Origin: Desulfobacteraceae bacterium
GTDB lineage: Bacteria; Desulfobacterota; Desulfobacteria; Desulfobacterales; Desulfosarcinaceae
Reading direction: 5' to 3'
Length of the DNA stretch: 64,000 nucleotides
Assembly (NCBI GenBank): GCA_013003715.1
Contig: JABDIN010000033.1
Location: forward strand, 97,626 to 161,625
Of the stretch, positions 17,559 to 27,183 are shown in pieces (the first letter of the stretch is position 1; each line of letters starts with the position of its first letter). The position numbers were made by a program, and so were the translations under genes. Under the pieces are notes generated by a model. The model was not told the DNA's origin. It ran no database searches and saw only the letters and a list, made by a program, of their open reading frames with translations.

Positions 17559-18599
17559 TTAAAACACGATACGTTTCCCGGATTCCGGCAGGATAAATTC
17601 CACGCCCAGGTCATTCAGTTCGGACAACTCGTTCATAATGGTCCTCTCAGGAACATCATCCCGATTTAGGGTCGGTTTGACGTGTGTCACCACGACTTTC
17701 AACCCGTGCAGGGCCGTTTCCGGCTGGTCAGGATTGACTATTTTGGCTAAAGTACGTAATTCCTCCATCATCCACTTCGGGGTCAGATGCCCAAACAGCA
17801 GTTTGTCCGGGCGGTGGTTCGGGAAGGAGACTTCAAGAAAAATACCGTGCAACGTGTTCTCACGCACAAGGGGTGCAACGGCATTCCAGACCTGTCGCAT
17901 CTTGTCGCTTTGTTCCACTGCATCAGGGCCAACGTCTCCGAAATAGAGCAGGTAGGCACCGCCGGATTCGACCAGAAAGGCGGTCGAAAGATATCCCCCG
18001 GAATGGCTGAGTTCATAGGGAATAAGCACCATCGCAGTTCTGTCCACCGCGTGTTGTTCTCCAGGCGTCAGGCGAACGTACTGATATTTCTTTAACTGAA
18101 AGCCCTCACCGTCATCACCAAAATTCGGCCAGATTTTCCAGTTAAACAGGTGATCCCGGATATTATCGATGGTGGAAGGCAATCCCAAAATGGGTTTGGG
18201 ACTGTCATCCGGCGCATTAATGACCATTCCGGCAACATGATCAACATGGGCATGAGAAATGGCATAGGCTTTTATATGATGGTGCATCACAACTCCTTCC
18301 AGACTTAACGGAGAATCTGCCGGAATCTCAATGCCCTGCAGACTCCCTTTTTGCTTGGCCTGGCGCAGTCCTGCCAACAGCGTCCCGGCATCGAAAGCGA
18401 TAAAATCCGTGCCCCCGGCCGGTGCCAGCAGATATGACGATAAATCAGCTTCATTCAAACCCCCTTTGGTTCCCAATGGAATCGCCGTGAATTTTGCATT
18501 GACCGTTTCGTGATGTGTCGGTATTCCGGCACACCCGGAAAACAGGATGATGTTCAGCATGACGACAACAATACAAGAAACAGTAATATTCCTTTTCAT
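17559..18599 (-). CDS. Class II 3',5'-cyclic-nucleotide phosphodiesterase lipoprotein
   Basis: 346 residues. A lipoprotein signal peptide with lipobox LFSGC (Cys near residue 23) places it in the periplasm or on a membrane. The fold is a metallo-beta-lactamase-type hydrolase. YAISHAHVDHVAGMVINAPDD matches the class II cyclic nucleotide phosphodiesterase signature (HxHxDH). Further ligands are suggested by ELSHSGGYLS, LLYFGDVGPD and VVVTHVKPTL. Fungal PDE1/PDE2-low and Vibrio CpdP are the reference members, which hydrolyse cAMP. The location suggests degradation of exported or external cyclic nucleotides. Confidence 0.85.
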   Translation of the reverse strand: MKRNITVSCIVVVMLNIILFSGCAGIPTHHETVNAKFTAIPLGTKGGLNEADLSSYLLAPAGGTDFIAFDAGTLLAGLRQAKQKGSLQGIEIPADSPLSLEGVVMHHHIKAYAISHAHVDHVAGMVINAPDDSPKPILGLPSTIDNIRDHLFNWKIWPNFGDDGEGFQLKKYQYVRLTPGEQHAVDRTAMVLIPYELSHSGGYLSTAFLVESGGAYLLYFGDVGPDAVEQSDKMRQVWNAVAPLVRENTLHGIFLEVSFPNHRPDKLLFGHLTPKWMMEELRTLAKIVNPDQPETALHGLKVVVTHVKPTLNRDDVPERTIMNELSELNDLGVEFILPESGKRIVF

Positions 18600-19041
18600 A
18601 CAGGACCTCCATAAGTTGTGATATATCTTCTTTTTACTTCACGACGACAGGCTTATACAAGGACATTGTTTTATGTTAACCATGAAGAGCACAAAACATA
18701 CAAATGAAAAGAATTGTACTTTTCATCGATAGACGAGCACATTGATATTATTTCTCCGGCGGGAAAATACGCAAAACGCGTATTTCTGGTTTATGGGAGG
18801 CGGTGGCTGCAAGAAGGCTTCTTCCCAGTACGTTTCGCCGGAAACTCATTACACGAATCAGCGATACGTCACTTTACCTAATTAGTTGCCGGATTAATAT
18901 TATCGAATTTCTGCTATTTGTAACACCTTAGGGAAGTCAATAAGTAATTGAATAACTACACGAATGCTGTTATTTCAATTTGATTCAATACCACACTCTA
19001 TGGATTTACTGGATTGCTGACAGATGGCCCTAAATGTCCTG
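18600..19041. other. AT-rich intergenic region
   Basis: The 440 bases between the phosphodiesterase and the SNF2 locus contain no credible frame. The sequence is AT-rich compared with its surroundings. The palindrome and promoter of the SNF2 locus follow immediately. Confidence 0.5.
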
Positions 19042-19071
19042 GAGTTAGACGACCGATCGGTCGTCTAACTC
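19042..19071. promoter_or_regulatory. 30-bp perfect palindrome, operator-like
   Basis: The arms GAGTTAGACGACCGA and their exact complement meet with no spacer (centre ACCGATCGGT). The core GACCGATCGGTC resembles TetR-family operators. It ends 26 bases before the -35 of the promoter at 19098 and no TetR gene lies within the window. As RNA it could also form a hairpin, but no T-run follows. Confidence 0.6.
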
Positions 19072-19097
19072 TCTTGCCCTTAAAAAAATCCCCTTCA

Positions 19098-19126
19098 TTG
19101 ACCTTTGCACCTGAATTCCGTATATA
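19098..19126 (+). promoter_or_regulatory. Promoter of the SNF2 locus
   Basis: TTGACC (19098-19103), a 17-base spacer and TATATA (19121-19126) give a good sigma-70 promoter about 100 bases before the SNF2 start codon. Confidence 0.6.
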
Positions 19127-19228
19127 TAGTGTTTGGCCGAAAATTGATGGGCAGGATACGGAACCATCTGTCTATGAGGGCCTCAAAAATCATATTTACA
19201 GCATATCTGTCAATTTATTGGGTACACG

Positions 19229-22003
19229 ATGACATCCGACGATTTTTTTACACATCTGCGGCGAAAAAAGCCGATAATTTACCGGCAGGCCGCCGCTGAG
19301 AAGCTGTTTTTTCAGCTTGATTTCGATGAGATCGGCGCCTATGTGCGGATGACGAATACCAAGGGGAAAGAGATTGTGCCGGCTGCGGAGATGTATGCCG
19401 GGACCACCCGTGAAATTCTGCGGTTGATTGAATCCATCCAGGAAAAACAGAGTTTCCAGATTGACTGGGAATCCCCGTCGGACCGTGTGTATTTGAAAGA
19501 CAGCACCCCGTTGCTGCGGTTACTCGAAGAAAGCGACAATTTCGTGGGGAACCGCATGAAAAAAGTAAGGTTTGCGGAAAAACCCGGCACCCTTTCCGTT
19601 CGTGTAACCAAGGCAAAGGACCGGATCCAGGGAACACCGGTGCTGGTGCATCGGCGCAAACTGCTGAGCAATCCACAATTGATCGACGAATCCCATGTCT
19701 ATTGCCAATCCACCATTTATCGTGTCACCCCCATGGGAAGCCGGAGCGGCTACCTGAAATATTTTGAGACGGCGCTACCCGCATCCCTTCTTGAAAGATA
19801 TCTTTCCCTGCTGTTTTCTCATATCGAAGGTGTCCAGGTGGATTATGACGGATATCAAGTGGAAACAGGCAGGCCCATGAGAACACAGCCCACCTTGATT
19901 TTTGAGCAGGTGGACGATGATGATACCCTTCACTTGCGTCTGTCCGGCTCGTTTCCGGGCTTTGATGCGGACTTTTTCGATGAGTTTGAAATCAACCGTG
20001 TGGCCACGGTGAACGACGCGGAAAAAACCATATCGGTTTGCGAAGTGATTCATGAAGATACCGCGGCCTCCTACAAGGACATCCGGCGGCGACTGATGCA
20101 GCATCGACGTGCCCTGAAGACCGATCGGGATTTTTTCGCGGATGATAATTTTTTTATCATTCAACCCGGATTGGCGGATCGCTTTCTTCGGTATGAACTC
20201 CCCGAACTGGTCGGCCGTTATACGTTTTTAGGGGCTGAACGCCTGACGTCATTCAAGGTAAGGCCTGTAAAACCGAAATTGAATCTCACCCTTTCCCATG
20301 GCATTGATTTTCTGGAGGGTGATGCCGCTCTCTCCATAGATGGTGAGAAATTCGCTCTGTTTGACGTACTGAACCAATATAAAAAAAACGCTTACATTAC
20401 GTTGAGCGACGGTACTTACGGGTTGGTGAACCAGAGTTACATCAATAAATTAAGCCGTATCTTCAAGCGTAAAAAAAAAGGTGTGACGGTGTCGTTTTTT
20501 GATCTGCCGGCAGTTGAAGAGCTGATTGATGAGAAGATTGCCGGTGAATCCTTTGATCATGCGCGCAAGGTGTTTCTGGGGTTCAATACCCTGAGCCGGC
20601 AACGCACCCGTTACCCGAAACTCAAGGCCAAGCTCAGAACCTACCAGAAACAGGGTTACAAATGGGCGACTTATTTGAAGGAAAACAAGCTGGGCGGTTG
20701 CCTGGCGGATGACATGGGGTTGGGGAAAACCATTCAAGCCATTGCCCTGCTGGCATCCGTGTATCCGGCAGCGAAACAACCCTCCCTGGTGGTCATGCCG
20801 CGAAGTCTGTTGTTCAACTGGGAAAACGAGATCGACAGGTTTTATCCGGAGTTGACCCATTATACCTACCATGGAAACAAACGGGATATAAAAGAAGCCA
20901 CATCAAACCGCGTGATTCTCACCACATATGCCATGGTGAGAAATGATATTGAAACATTCCGGTCCATCAAATTCCACTACATTATTCTGGATGAGTCCCA
21001 GAACATTAAAAACATGGAGTCCCAGATATCAAAGGCGGTCATGCTTCTGGACGGGGCACATCGGCTGGCACTCAGCGGTACACCCATAGAGAATAATATC
21101 AGTGAATTATATGCCTTATTCCGGTTTTTAAATCCGGCCATGTTCGGATCGGCCCGGGATTTTAACCGGGACTATCTGGTGCCGATTCAAAAAGAAGACG
21201 ACAAGGAGGTGCGGCGGGAGTTGAAAAAAAAGATTTATCCGTTCATTCTTCGCCGTCTGAAACAAGAGGTTTTAAAGGATCTTCCGGACAAGGTTGAAAA
21301 AACCATTTTCGTGGAGATGACACCCGAGCAACAAAATTATTATGAACAGCGCCGGCTGTTTTATCACCATGCCATCCGGCAGCAAATTTCAGAGAATGGA
21401 TTTCAAAAGTCCCGGTTCTTTATCCTTCAAGCCATGGGTGAGTTGAGACAAATTGCCGCCATTCCCGAGATGCGAAGTGAAAACGGCATCCGCTCCCCAA
21501 AACGGCCCATCCTCATGGAGCAGGTCGGCGAAGCCATCGCCAATTCGCATAAAGTGCTGATATTCGCTAATTATCTGCATGCCCTGGATTGCCTTTCACA
21601 GGATTTGAACGAACTGGAGATTGACCATCTGCTCATGACCGGCGCCACGCGGGACCGCAAAACACTGGTGGAACAATTCCAGACGGATGAAACATTGAAG
21701 GTTTTTTTGATGACATTGAAAACCGGGGGCATCGGATTGAATTTAACGGCAGCCGATCATATTTTCATATTCGATCCCTGGTGGAACCGGGCTGCCGAGA
21801 ATCAAGCCATTGACCGCACCCACCGCATCGGCCAGAAAAACACCGTATTCAGTTACCGTTTGATCACCCGGGGTACCATTGAGGAGAAGATACTCGAACT
21901 CCAGGAATATAAGAAAGCGCTGTTCGATGAGTTGATCACCAGCGACGGCGCATCCTTGAAATCGCTGGATGAAACCGATGTGGAATTTGTATTGGGCGTG
22001 TAA
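19229..22003 (+). CDS. SNF2-family DEAD/DEAH-type helicase/translocase
   Basis: 924 residues. The C-terminal half is a complete SNF2 ATPase: motif I DDMGLGKT (residues 494-501), motif Ia VVMPRSLLFNW, motif II DESQ (588-591, instead of the usual DEAH/DEAQ), motif III ALSGTPIENN, motif V KTGGIGLNLTAAD and motif VI QAIDRTHRIGQ (859-869). The 450-residue N-terminal half is beta-rich, with no SWIM zinc finger or other recognised domain. Such proteins translocate on double-stranded DNA or remodel protein-DNA complexes. The gene sits 49 bases before an 863-residue unknown protein in the same direction. Both follow one promoter and palindrome. Confidence 0.9.
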   Translation: MTSDDFFTHLRRKKPIIYRQAAAEKLFFQLDFDEIGAYVRMTNTKGKEIVPAAEMYAGTTREILRLIESIQEKQSFQIDWESPSDRVYLKDSTPLLRLLEESDNFVGNRMKKVRFAEKPGTLSVRVTKAKDRIQGTPVLVHRRKLLSNPQLIDESHVYCQSTIYRVTPMGSRSGYLKYFETALPASLLERYLSLLFSHIEGVQVDYDGYQVETGRPMRTQPTLIFEQVDDDDTLHLRLSGSFPGFDADFFDEFEINRVATVNDAEKTISVCEVIHEDTAASYKDIRRRLMQHRRALKTDRDFFADDNFFIIQPGLADRFLRYELPELVGRYTFLGAERLTSFKVRPVKPKLNLTLSHGIDFLEGDAALSIDGEKFALFDVLNQYKKNAYITLSDGTYGLVNQSYINKLSRIFKRKKKGVTVSFFDLPAVEELIDEKIAGESFDHARKVFLGFNTLSRQRTRYPKLKAKLRTYQKQGYKWATYLKENKLGGCLADDMGLGKTIQAIALLASVYPAAKQPSLVVMPRSLLFNWENEIDRFYPELTHYTYHGNKRDIKEATSNRVILTTYAMVRNDIETFRSIKFHYIILDESQNIKNMESQISKAVMLLDGAHRLALSGTPIENNISELYALFRFLNPAMFGSARDFNRDYLVPIQKEDDKEVRRELKKKIYPFILRRLKQEVLKDLPDKVEKTIFVEMTPEQQNYYEQRRLFYHHAIRQQISENGFQKSRFFILQAMGELRQIAAIPEMRSENGIRSPKRPILMEQVGEAIANSHKVLIFANYLHALDCLSQDLNELEIDHLLMTGATRDRKTLVEQFQTDETLKVFLMTLKTGGIGLNLTAADHIFIFDPWWNRAAENQAIDRTHRIGQKNTVFSYRLITRGTIEEKILELQEYKKALFDELITSDGASLKSLDETDVEFVLGV

Positions 22004-22052
22004 TTCCCTGCATATCTGCATCATATGCGAATGTTTTTTGGTTTGGTAATAG

Positions 22053-24644
22053 ATGAATCTGAAACAGATACCCAATAATTTCGAGACTTTTTACCCCACC
22101 ATCGACGATCCTGAGGGATGGGTTCATGAGCACTATTTGTGCACCAATTGCGGCAAGAACGCCATCCGGCCGAAAATAAAGATACCCAGGGGGCGATTAT
22201 GCAATGAATGCGTCGGGCGATTTTTTAAGCGCAAAGGTCTTGAGATTGATGCCGCAACCTTGTCTTTGTCCGAGATTACCCGTCAACTTTTGGGGACGAA
22301 CCAGGTCTGCCAGCGGTTGATTCTGCTTTGGGGTTTCAAAGGGATAATGCGGCAATATGCAAAAGGCACCACTGAATCGGCACACTCGCTCTTTAAATCG
22401 CTCGTACCGAATATGGGATTTGTGACACCGCATCCTTTGGCCCACGCCGTGCGTGAAGCCGCGGTCCGGGCTTGCGTTGCCGCGGGGGAAGGTGTGCTTC
22501 CCCACCTTTTGGCCGTCCGGAAACCGGAACCCTGGCAATTTTTTGCCAATATCATTTTAAGCGCCGGATCCATTGCCCCGTCCGATGAGAAAGTTCGGCG
22601 GTTGATAAAAAAAGGGGCCGCAGACGCCAGCCCCAATGTGCGCAGAATGGTATTGGTGGTTTTATCCGATACTGAGAATGAATGGGCCAGGCATTTGTTT
22701 GAAGCCCTGCTGGTGGACACGAACCCGCTGGTTCGTGAAGCCGCAGCTGAATTAAGCTTCCGGAGATCGCAGGTGAAAAGGGCGTCCGGGAAAGCAGCAC
22801 CGGCCCAGAAGAAGAAGGCCCGGCATCCGAAACAATCCCCATTGGAGAAATTACTAGACCGATTCTATGCGGCGGACTTTCTTCAATCCATATACGAGGC
22901 GTATCTGCATCGATTCAAAGATTGTTTCCCGGACAACCGGAAGGCAACACCGGTGCGCCGGAAGCCCAGGAAATCGGACCTGGTGTGGCTGCTGGCCCAT
23001 GTGTATTCGGATAAAGTATTGTTTCTGAAGCTGCTGTCAGACCTGCCGAGGGCAGTGGAAAAGGTGCTGCACCGGTTGGTGTGGGATGAATTTGAATGCG
23101 ATGTGGAAGATTTGCAATCGTCATTGGATGCCCAAATCGTCAATACCCGCAAAGAGCCATACTATGATGAAATGTACGTGCATTTAAATCCGGATTACTT
23201 TATTTTCACGCTCCATTCCACCTTCGACTACCGGCGGGATTGGCGCAAACCCCAAAGATTGAACCTTCGCCTGCCGGAAGATTTAAGAACGCTGTTTAAA
23301 ACGTATCTGCCGCCGCCCAGGGAATTCGACTACATACCGCTGGAGCAACCTGAGAGAACCGCTTATTTGTTTGAAGACCGTGGAGAGACCCAGGAGAGGC
23401 TTGCGGTTCTATCCCGTTATGTGCAACAGGGAAATGTAAAATACTCCAAATCCGGTAATAGGATTCTGATCGGTTCCTTGAAAAAGATGAAGGAGTATTT
23501 GCATATCAAGGAATTCTATTCGGAAGAGGATAAGGATCTACGATATCTGAGAACCCTGTTGATTGCGGAATTTATCTCCGAAGATGCCCTGAAAACGGAT
23601 ATCCGGTCTCCCGAGGACTTGAAAAGCCTGTTCGCGGGATATTTCGATGGTTCCAATTTCAAGTACTATCATGCAAAGGATATGCTGGCGCACCTCAAGG
23701 GGGGAAGTCATGACGATTGGAATTATGAAAAGCGGGATATGAGGGTTCGTGGGGCCATGTGGCTCATGGTGCAAAATCTGATGGTTGACCAATGGATCTC
23801 TTTGAAGAACATTTTTAAGTTCGCCCGGTACCGGGGCCTGGATCTGGAGGTCCTGGACAGGGGTACCGCCGAGCATTATCTCTATTTCAGAGGCGCTATC
23901 CGCGACAGCGGGGATAAACTGATCGAGGACATGCGTATCCACATTGAACCATCCATCTATGATGAGGCCGTTATCCACCCCTACCTCCGGGGAATGATGT
24001 ACCTGTTTGCCGCATTCGGTCTGCTGGATATTGCTTACGACCATCCGGAACACAAGAATCTGCAGACCACCGGCAAGCCCTACCTGAGCGTGTTCGATGG
24101 GCTGTCTTTTATCCGTTTGACCCATCTTGGTGCTTACGTGTTCGGTCAGCAGGACAGCTATGCTATCGATTTTACGGAAAGCGCGGGTGACCTGGTACTG
24201 GACGAGAATCGGTTGATCATCTATCTGACGCAAAAGGACAGGTTAAAGAGCCTGTTGCTTGAAAATATTGGCGAACGGGTCACGGATACCTGTTACCGGG
24301 TGAATTTCCAGACCTTCCTGAAAGACTGTGACACCATCGGTGAAATCCGGCGAAAGATAACCTTTTTTAAAGAACACATATCCGACCGGCCGCCATCCGT
24401 ATGGGCGGTTTTTTTAAATGAGATCACCTCAAAGTTGAATCCCATGGAACCGGTGGAGAATTATGCCGTATTCAAGCTTAATCCAAGTCGGGAGCTGGTA
24501 TCATTGTTCGCCACGGACAAGGTCCTGAAAAAGTATGTACGAAAGGCAGAAGATTTCAATATCATCGTCGAAAACCGGCATATCAGCAAAGTAAAAAAGC
24601 GATTGCAGACTTTTGGATATTTTATGGATCCCACCCAGAAATGA
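22053..24644 (+). CDS. Large unknown protein with N-terminal zinc finger, SNF2 partner
   Basis: 863 residues, cytoplasmic, no family recognised. A four-cysteine zinc ribbon is visible (C30-x2-C33 and C50-x2-C53: LCTNCGK and LCNECVG). Residues about 90-245 read as helical HEAT-like units (VREAAVRACVAAGEGVLPHL, SPNVRRMVLVVLSD, NPLVREAAAELSF). A Lys-rich linker follows (KRASGKAAPAQKKKARHPK). The remainder is mixed helix-strand with many charged residues. No nuclease, helicase or methylase motif was seen. The 49-base gap and shared orientation with the SNF2 gene suggest a two-protein DNA-acting machine; a role in defence or repair is only speculation. Confidence 0.75.
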   Translation: MNLKQIPNNFETFYPTIDDPEGWVHEHYLCTNCGKNAIRPKIKIPRGRLCNECVGRFFKRKGLEIDAATLSLSEITRQLLGTNQVCQRLILLWGFKGIMRQYAKGTTESAHSLFKSLVPNMGFVTPHPLAHAVREAAVRACVAAGEGVLPHLLAVRKPEPWQFFANIILSAGSIAPSDEKVRRLIKKGAADASPNVRRMVLVVLSDTENEWARHLFEALLVDTNPLVREAAAELSFRRSQVKRASGKAAPAQKKKARHPKQSPLEKLLDRFYAADFLQSIYEAYLHRFKDCFPDNRKATPVRRKPRKSDLVWLLAHVYSDKVLFLKLLSDLPRAVEKVLHRLVWDEFECDVEDLQSSLDAQIVNTRKEPYYDEMYVHLNPDYFIFTLHSTFDYRRDWRKPQRLNLRLPEDLRTLFKTYLPPPREFDYIPLEQPERTAYLFEDRGETQERLAVLSRYVQQGNVKYSKSGNRILIGSLKKMKEYLHIKEFYSEEDKDLRYLRTLLIAEFISEDALKTDIRSPEDLKSLFAGYFDGSNFKYYHAKDMLAHLKGGSHDDWNYEKRDMRVRGAMWLMVQNLMVDQWISLKNIFKFARYRGLDLEVLDRGTAEHYLYFRGAIRDSGDKLIEDMRIHIEPSIYDEAVIHPYLRGMMYLFAAFGLLDIAYDHPEHKNLQTTGKPYLSVFDGLSFIRLTHLGAYVFGQQDSYAIDFTESAGDLVLDENRLIIYLTQKDRLKSLLLENIGERVTDTCYRVNFQTFLKDCDTIGEIRRKITFFKEHISDRPPSVWAVFLNEITSKLNPMEPVENYAVFKLNPSRELVSLFATDKVLKKYVRKAEDFNIIVENRHISKVKKRLQTFGYFMDPTQK

Positions 24645-24690
24645 GTCGCCGGGTTTGGATCCGTTAAACCGCCATGGGGCGCTTAATCCC

Positions 24691-24704
24691 CGCGGCTTGC
24701 CGCG
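24691..24704. terminator. Short GC hairpin between convergent genes
   Basis: CGCGG-CTTG-CCGCG lies in the 134-base gap between the convergent unknown gene and lysC. A CTTTTTG stretch follows 13 bases later on the plus strand. It may end one or both transcripts; the stem is short. Confidence 0.3.
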
Positions 24705-24778
24705 AGGTGCGTCATCGCTTTTTGTCCCCGCATTGAAGATTCTCGAGTCCTTAGTAGAGCGACCCACTTCATTTCATC

Positions 24779-25987
24779 TCAGGCATCTATCCATCTGTCA
24801 TGACACAAGCGCACCGCAACCGTGATTTTCTCTTTGGGGACCAGAAGAGAGATCCTGAAGGATGTAGTCGTGATGCCGGCGATGCCGATATGATTGTCCC
24901 CGAGGAGCGTCATGGTCTCAAGTAGCACTGTATTCGTCCGGTTGAGGCCCTCACCAATCAGAGACAGTGCGGAGAGATGAATGTCGAAGCGAATATGCTC
25001 GCTCAATTGATTGGTGAGGTGATGCTTAATCTTCTCCCATCCGTATACATTCTGTGAGGATACCACAAAAGATACACCGGATTGATCGTTCGCCTCATTT
25101 GTGGCCGTGGCATGGAGCTCCTTCACGGGAACTTGCTCCTTCTCCATATAATCCAGTACCCATTGAAAATCAGTGACGGCATTGCCACCGGTGATCCGGA
25201 CCCGGGTGATTTCCTGCTCGCTGACCACACCCCGTACACCCGCCATGGTGCCGGGTGCCATCTTGCGGACAACGGTTTCACGCTGCCGCTCGAAGGTGCT
25301 GCGCGCATAAATGGCAATTTGCTTTTCCTTGGCAAATTGAACCGCATGGGCATTGAGCACTTTTGCGCCGGCCTCACTCATTTCCTGCATGGCCGGATAG
25401 GATATTTCCGGCAGATGCCGGGCACCCACCACCACCGACGGATCTGCCGAATAAACCCCGTCCACATCCGAGTAAATTTCACAGCGTTCAGCATCAAGGG
25501 CCGCTGCCAGGGCCACGGCAGTGGTGTCCGATCCGCCGCGCCCCAGGGTGGTAATGTCCCTTTTGTAGCTGACCCCCTGGAATCCGCCGATGACCACGAC
25601 TTTCCCCTTGGCCATTTCATCCTGGACCCGGAACGGGCGCACTTCGATGACCTGGGCATCGTTGTGACGGTCGTTGGTAATGATGCCGCATTGGGAACCC
25701 GTGAGGGAGACCGCGTCAATGCCGCATTCGTGAAGCGCCATGCACAGCAGTGACATGGTAATGCGTTCCCCGGTGCTCAACAGCATATCCATTTCACGCC
25801 GCGGCGGACTCGCAGAGAGCTTGCGGGCCATGTCCACGAGATTGTTGGTGGTCTTGCCCATAGCGGATACCACCACGGCCACCTGGTCCGCTTCCGCTCT
25901 GGCCATGGCGATCATCCGGGCGATCCGCTTTAATTTTTCCGCATCGGCCACACTGGAACCGCCGTATTTCTGGACAATACAAGTCAT
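24779..25987 (-). CDS. lysC: Aspartate kinase
   Basis: 402 residues. It phosphorylates aspartate, the first step toward lysine, threonine, methionine and diaminopimelate. The start is [23 protein letters not shown] (the KYGGSS nucleotide site). [48 protein letters not shown] and [14 protein letters not shown] follow. Two ACT domains fill the C-terminal 150 residues ([10 protein letters not shown]..., then [24 protein letters not shown]), the site of amino-acid feedback. AAAGG precedes the ATG at 25987. Homoserine from this pathway feeds the met operon 12 kb upstream. Confidence 0.95.
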   Translation of the reverse strand: MTCIVQKYGGSSVADAEKLKRIARMIAMARAEADQVAVVVSAMGKTTNNLVDMARKLSASPPRREMDMLLSTGERITMSLLCMALHECGIDAVSLTGSQCGIITNDRHNDAQVIEVRPFRVQDEMAKGKVVVIGGFQGVSYKRDITTLGRGGSDTTAVALAAALDAERCEIYSDVDGVYSADPSVVVGARHLPEISYPAMQEMSEAGAKVLNAHAVQFAKEKQIAIYARSTFERQRETVVRKMAPGTMAGVRGVVSEQEITRVRITGGNAVTDFQWVLDYMEKEQVPVKELHATATNEANDQSGVSFVVSSQNVYGWEKIKHHLTNQLSEHIRFDIHLSALSLIGEGLNRTNTVLLETMTLLGDNHIGIAGITTTSFRISLLVPKEKITVAVRLCHDRWIDA

Positions 25988-26038
25988 GTGTCAGCCTTTC
26001 ATTTTTTAAAATGACAAATGAAAAAGTTCTGTCGATTG

Positions 26039-26983
26039 TTAATTGCCTGTGTTGCCGGTTCTCGTCAAAATAGATAATATACCGTTTTTTAACGTTAGAT
26101 TTTTATCAGACCGCCCTTTCAGCGCCGTCATGTTGCCGGCCAGTACGAGGACCAAACCGGTTGCGGCGGGGAGTGTCCACACATAGCCTTCAAAGACGGT
26201 GGAGATAGCCAGGGCCACCACCGGCACGACCATGATAGCATACGCGGCTTTGTCAGCGCCAATTCTACCGAGCAGCGTCAGGTACAAGCCGAATCCTGCG
26301 ATGGAACCGAATACCGCGAGATAAATCAGTGCACTGATAAACGGCAGTGTCATGGGGATGGAAAAGGATTTGCCGGTCACCATGGCCAGGATAAGGAGCA
26401 AGAGGGCCCCGTAACCCATTCCGAACGCATTGGTCTGGATTACCGGCAATCGGTGGTTCTGGTTACGGGCCGAGACAATGTTTCCCACTGATGCCAGAAA
26501 GGCGGCGAGAAAACTCAGCGCCAGGGCATAGAAATTTTTATCCGCCAGGGAAAAAGAACTGATCTCCGGCCAAAAAATAAGGCCGATACCGGAGAGGCCC
26601 ATGACCGCGCCGACGATGGTGGACAGTCTGACCGGAGACCCCAGCAGTATGAACCCATTGATGACGTTCATGAAGATAATGGTGGAATGGGTTACGGCCA
26701 CCAACCCGCTGGTCAGATAAAGTTCCGAAACATAGACCAGCCAGTAGTTGGTTGAGAACAGGAATAAGCCCTGGAGGGCCATGAACAGATGATCTTTCCG
26801 GGAAAAACGCATGCGCAGCCCTTTTATCCAGCACCAGACAATGAGTGTCGCGGATGCCAGGGCGAACCGGTAGCCGATGGATATGAGAGGGTCCACGTCG
26901 CCAATCTGATATTTGATGGCCAGCCAGGTCGATCCCCAGATCAGCACCGTGGTGATATATATGAAAATGTTTTGGGTATTCAA
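26039..26983 (-). CDS. DMT-superfamily (EamA) transporter
   Basis: 314 residues with about ten hydrophobic segments arranged as two EamA repeats. The first begins IYITTVLIWGSTWLAIKYQIGDVDP, typical of the RhtA/YedA group. The second repeat starts near FYALALSFLAAFLASVGNIVSAR. Members export amino acids or other metabolites through the inner membrane. AAGGA lies 12 bases before the ATG. It is 51 bases upstream of lysC in the same direction, so export of an aspartate-family amino acid is possible but unproven. Confidence 0.85.
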   Translation of the reverse strand: MNTQNIFIYITTVLIWGSTWLAIKYQIGDVDPLISIGYRFALASATLIVWCWIKGLRMRFSRKDHLFMALQGLFLFSTNYWLVYVSELYLTSGLVAVTHSTIIFMNVINGFILLGSPVRLSTIVGAVMGLSGIGLIFWPEISSFSLADKNFYALALSFLAAFLASVGNIVSARNQNHRLPVIQTNAFGMGYGALLLLILAMVTGKSFSIPMTLPFISALIYLAVFGSIAGFGLYLTLLGRIGADKAAYAIMVVPVVALAISTVFEGYVWTLPAATGLVLVLAGNMTALKGRSDKNLTLKNGILSILTRTGNTGN

Positions 26984-27183
26984 TCCGGGTATCCTTTTTT
27001 TACATCTCTCAGTCGTTCCAAGCCGATTTAATTAAACTACCATATCCACCCCTGGCTGAACAGATACAATAATCAGGAAAAAACAGCATAACAGACACCC
27101 CCGATTTTTTACACGCTTTGTCGTGGTTTTTTTCCCGCAGATGGGTATAATGGGTGAAGCTTATCTGCAATGAGGACTATGAA

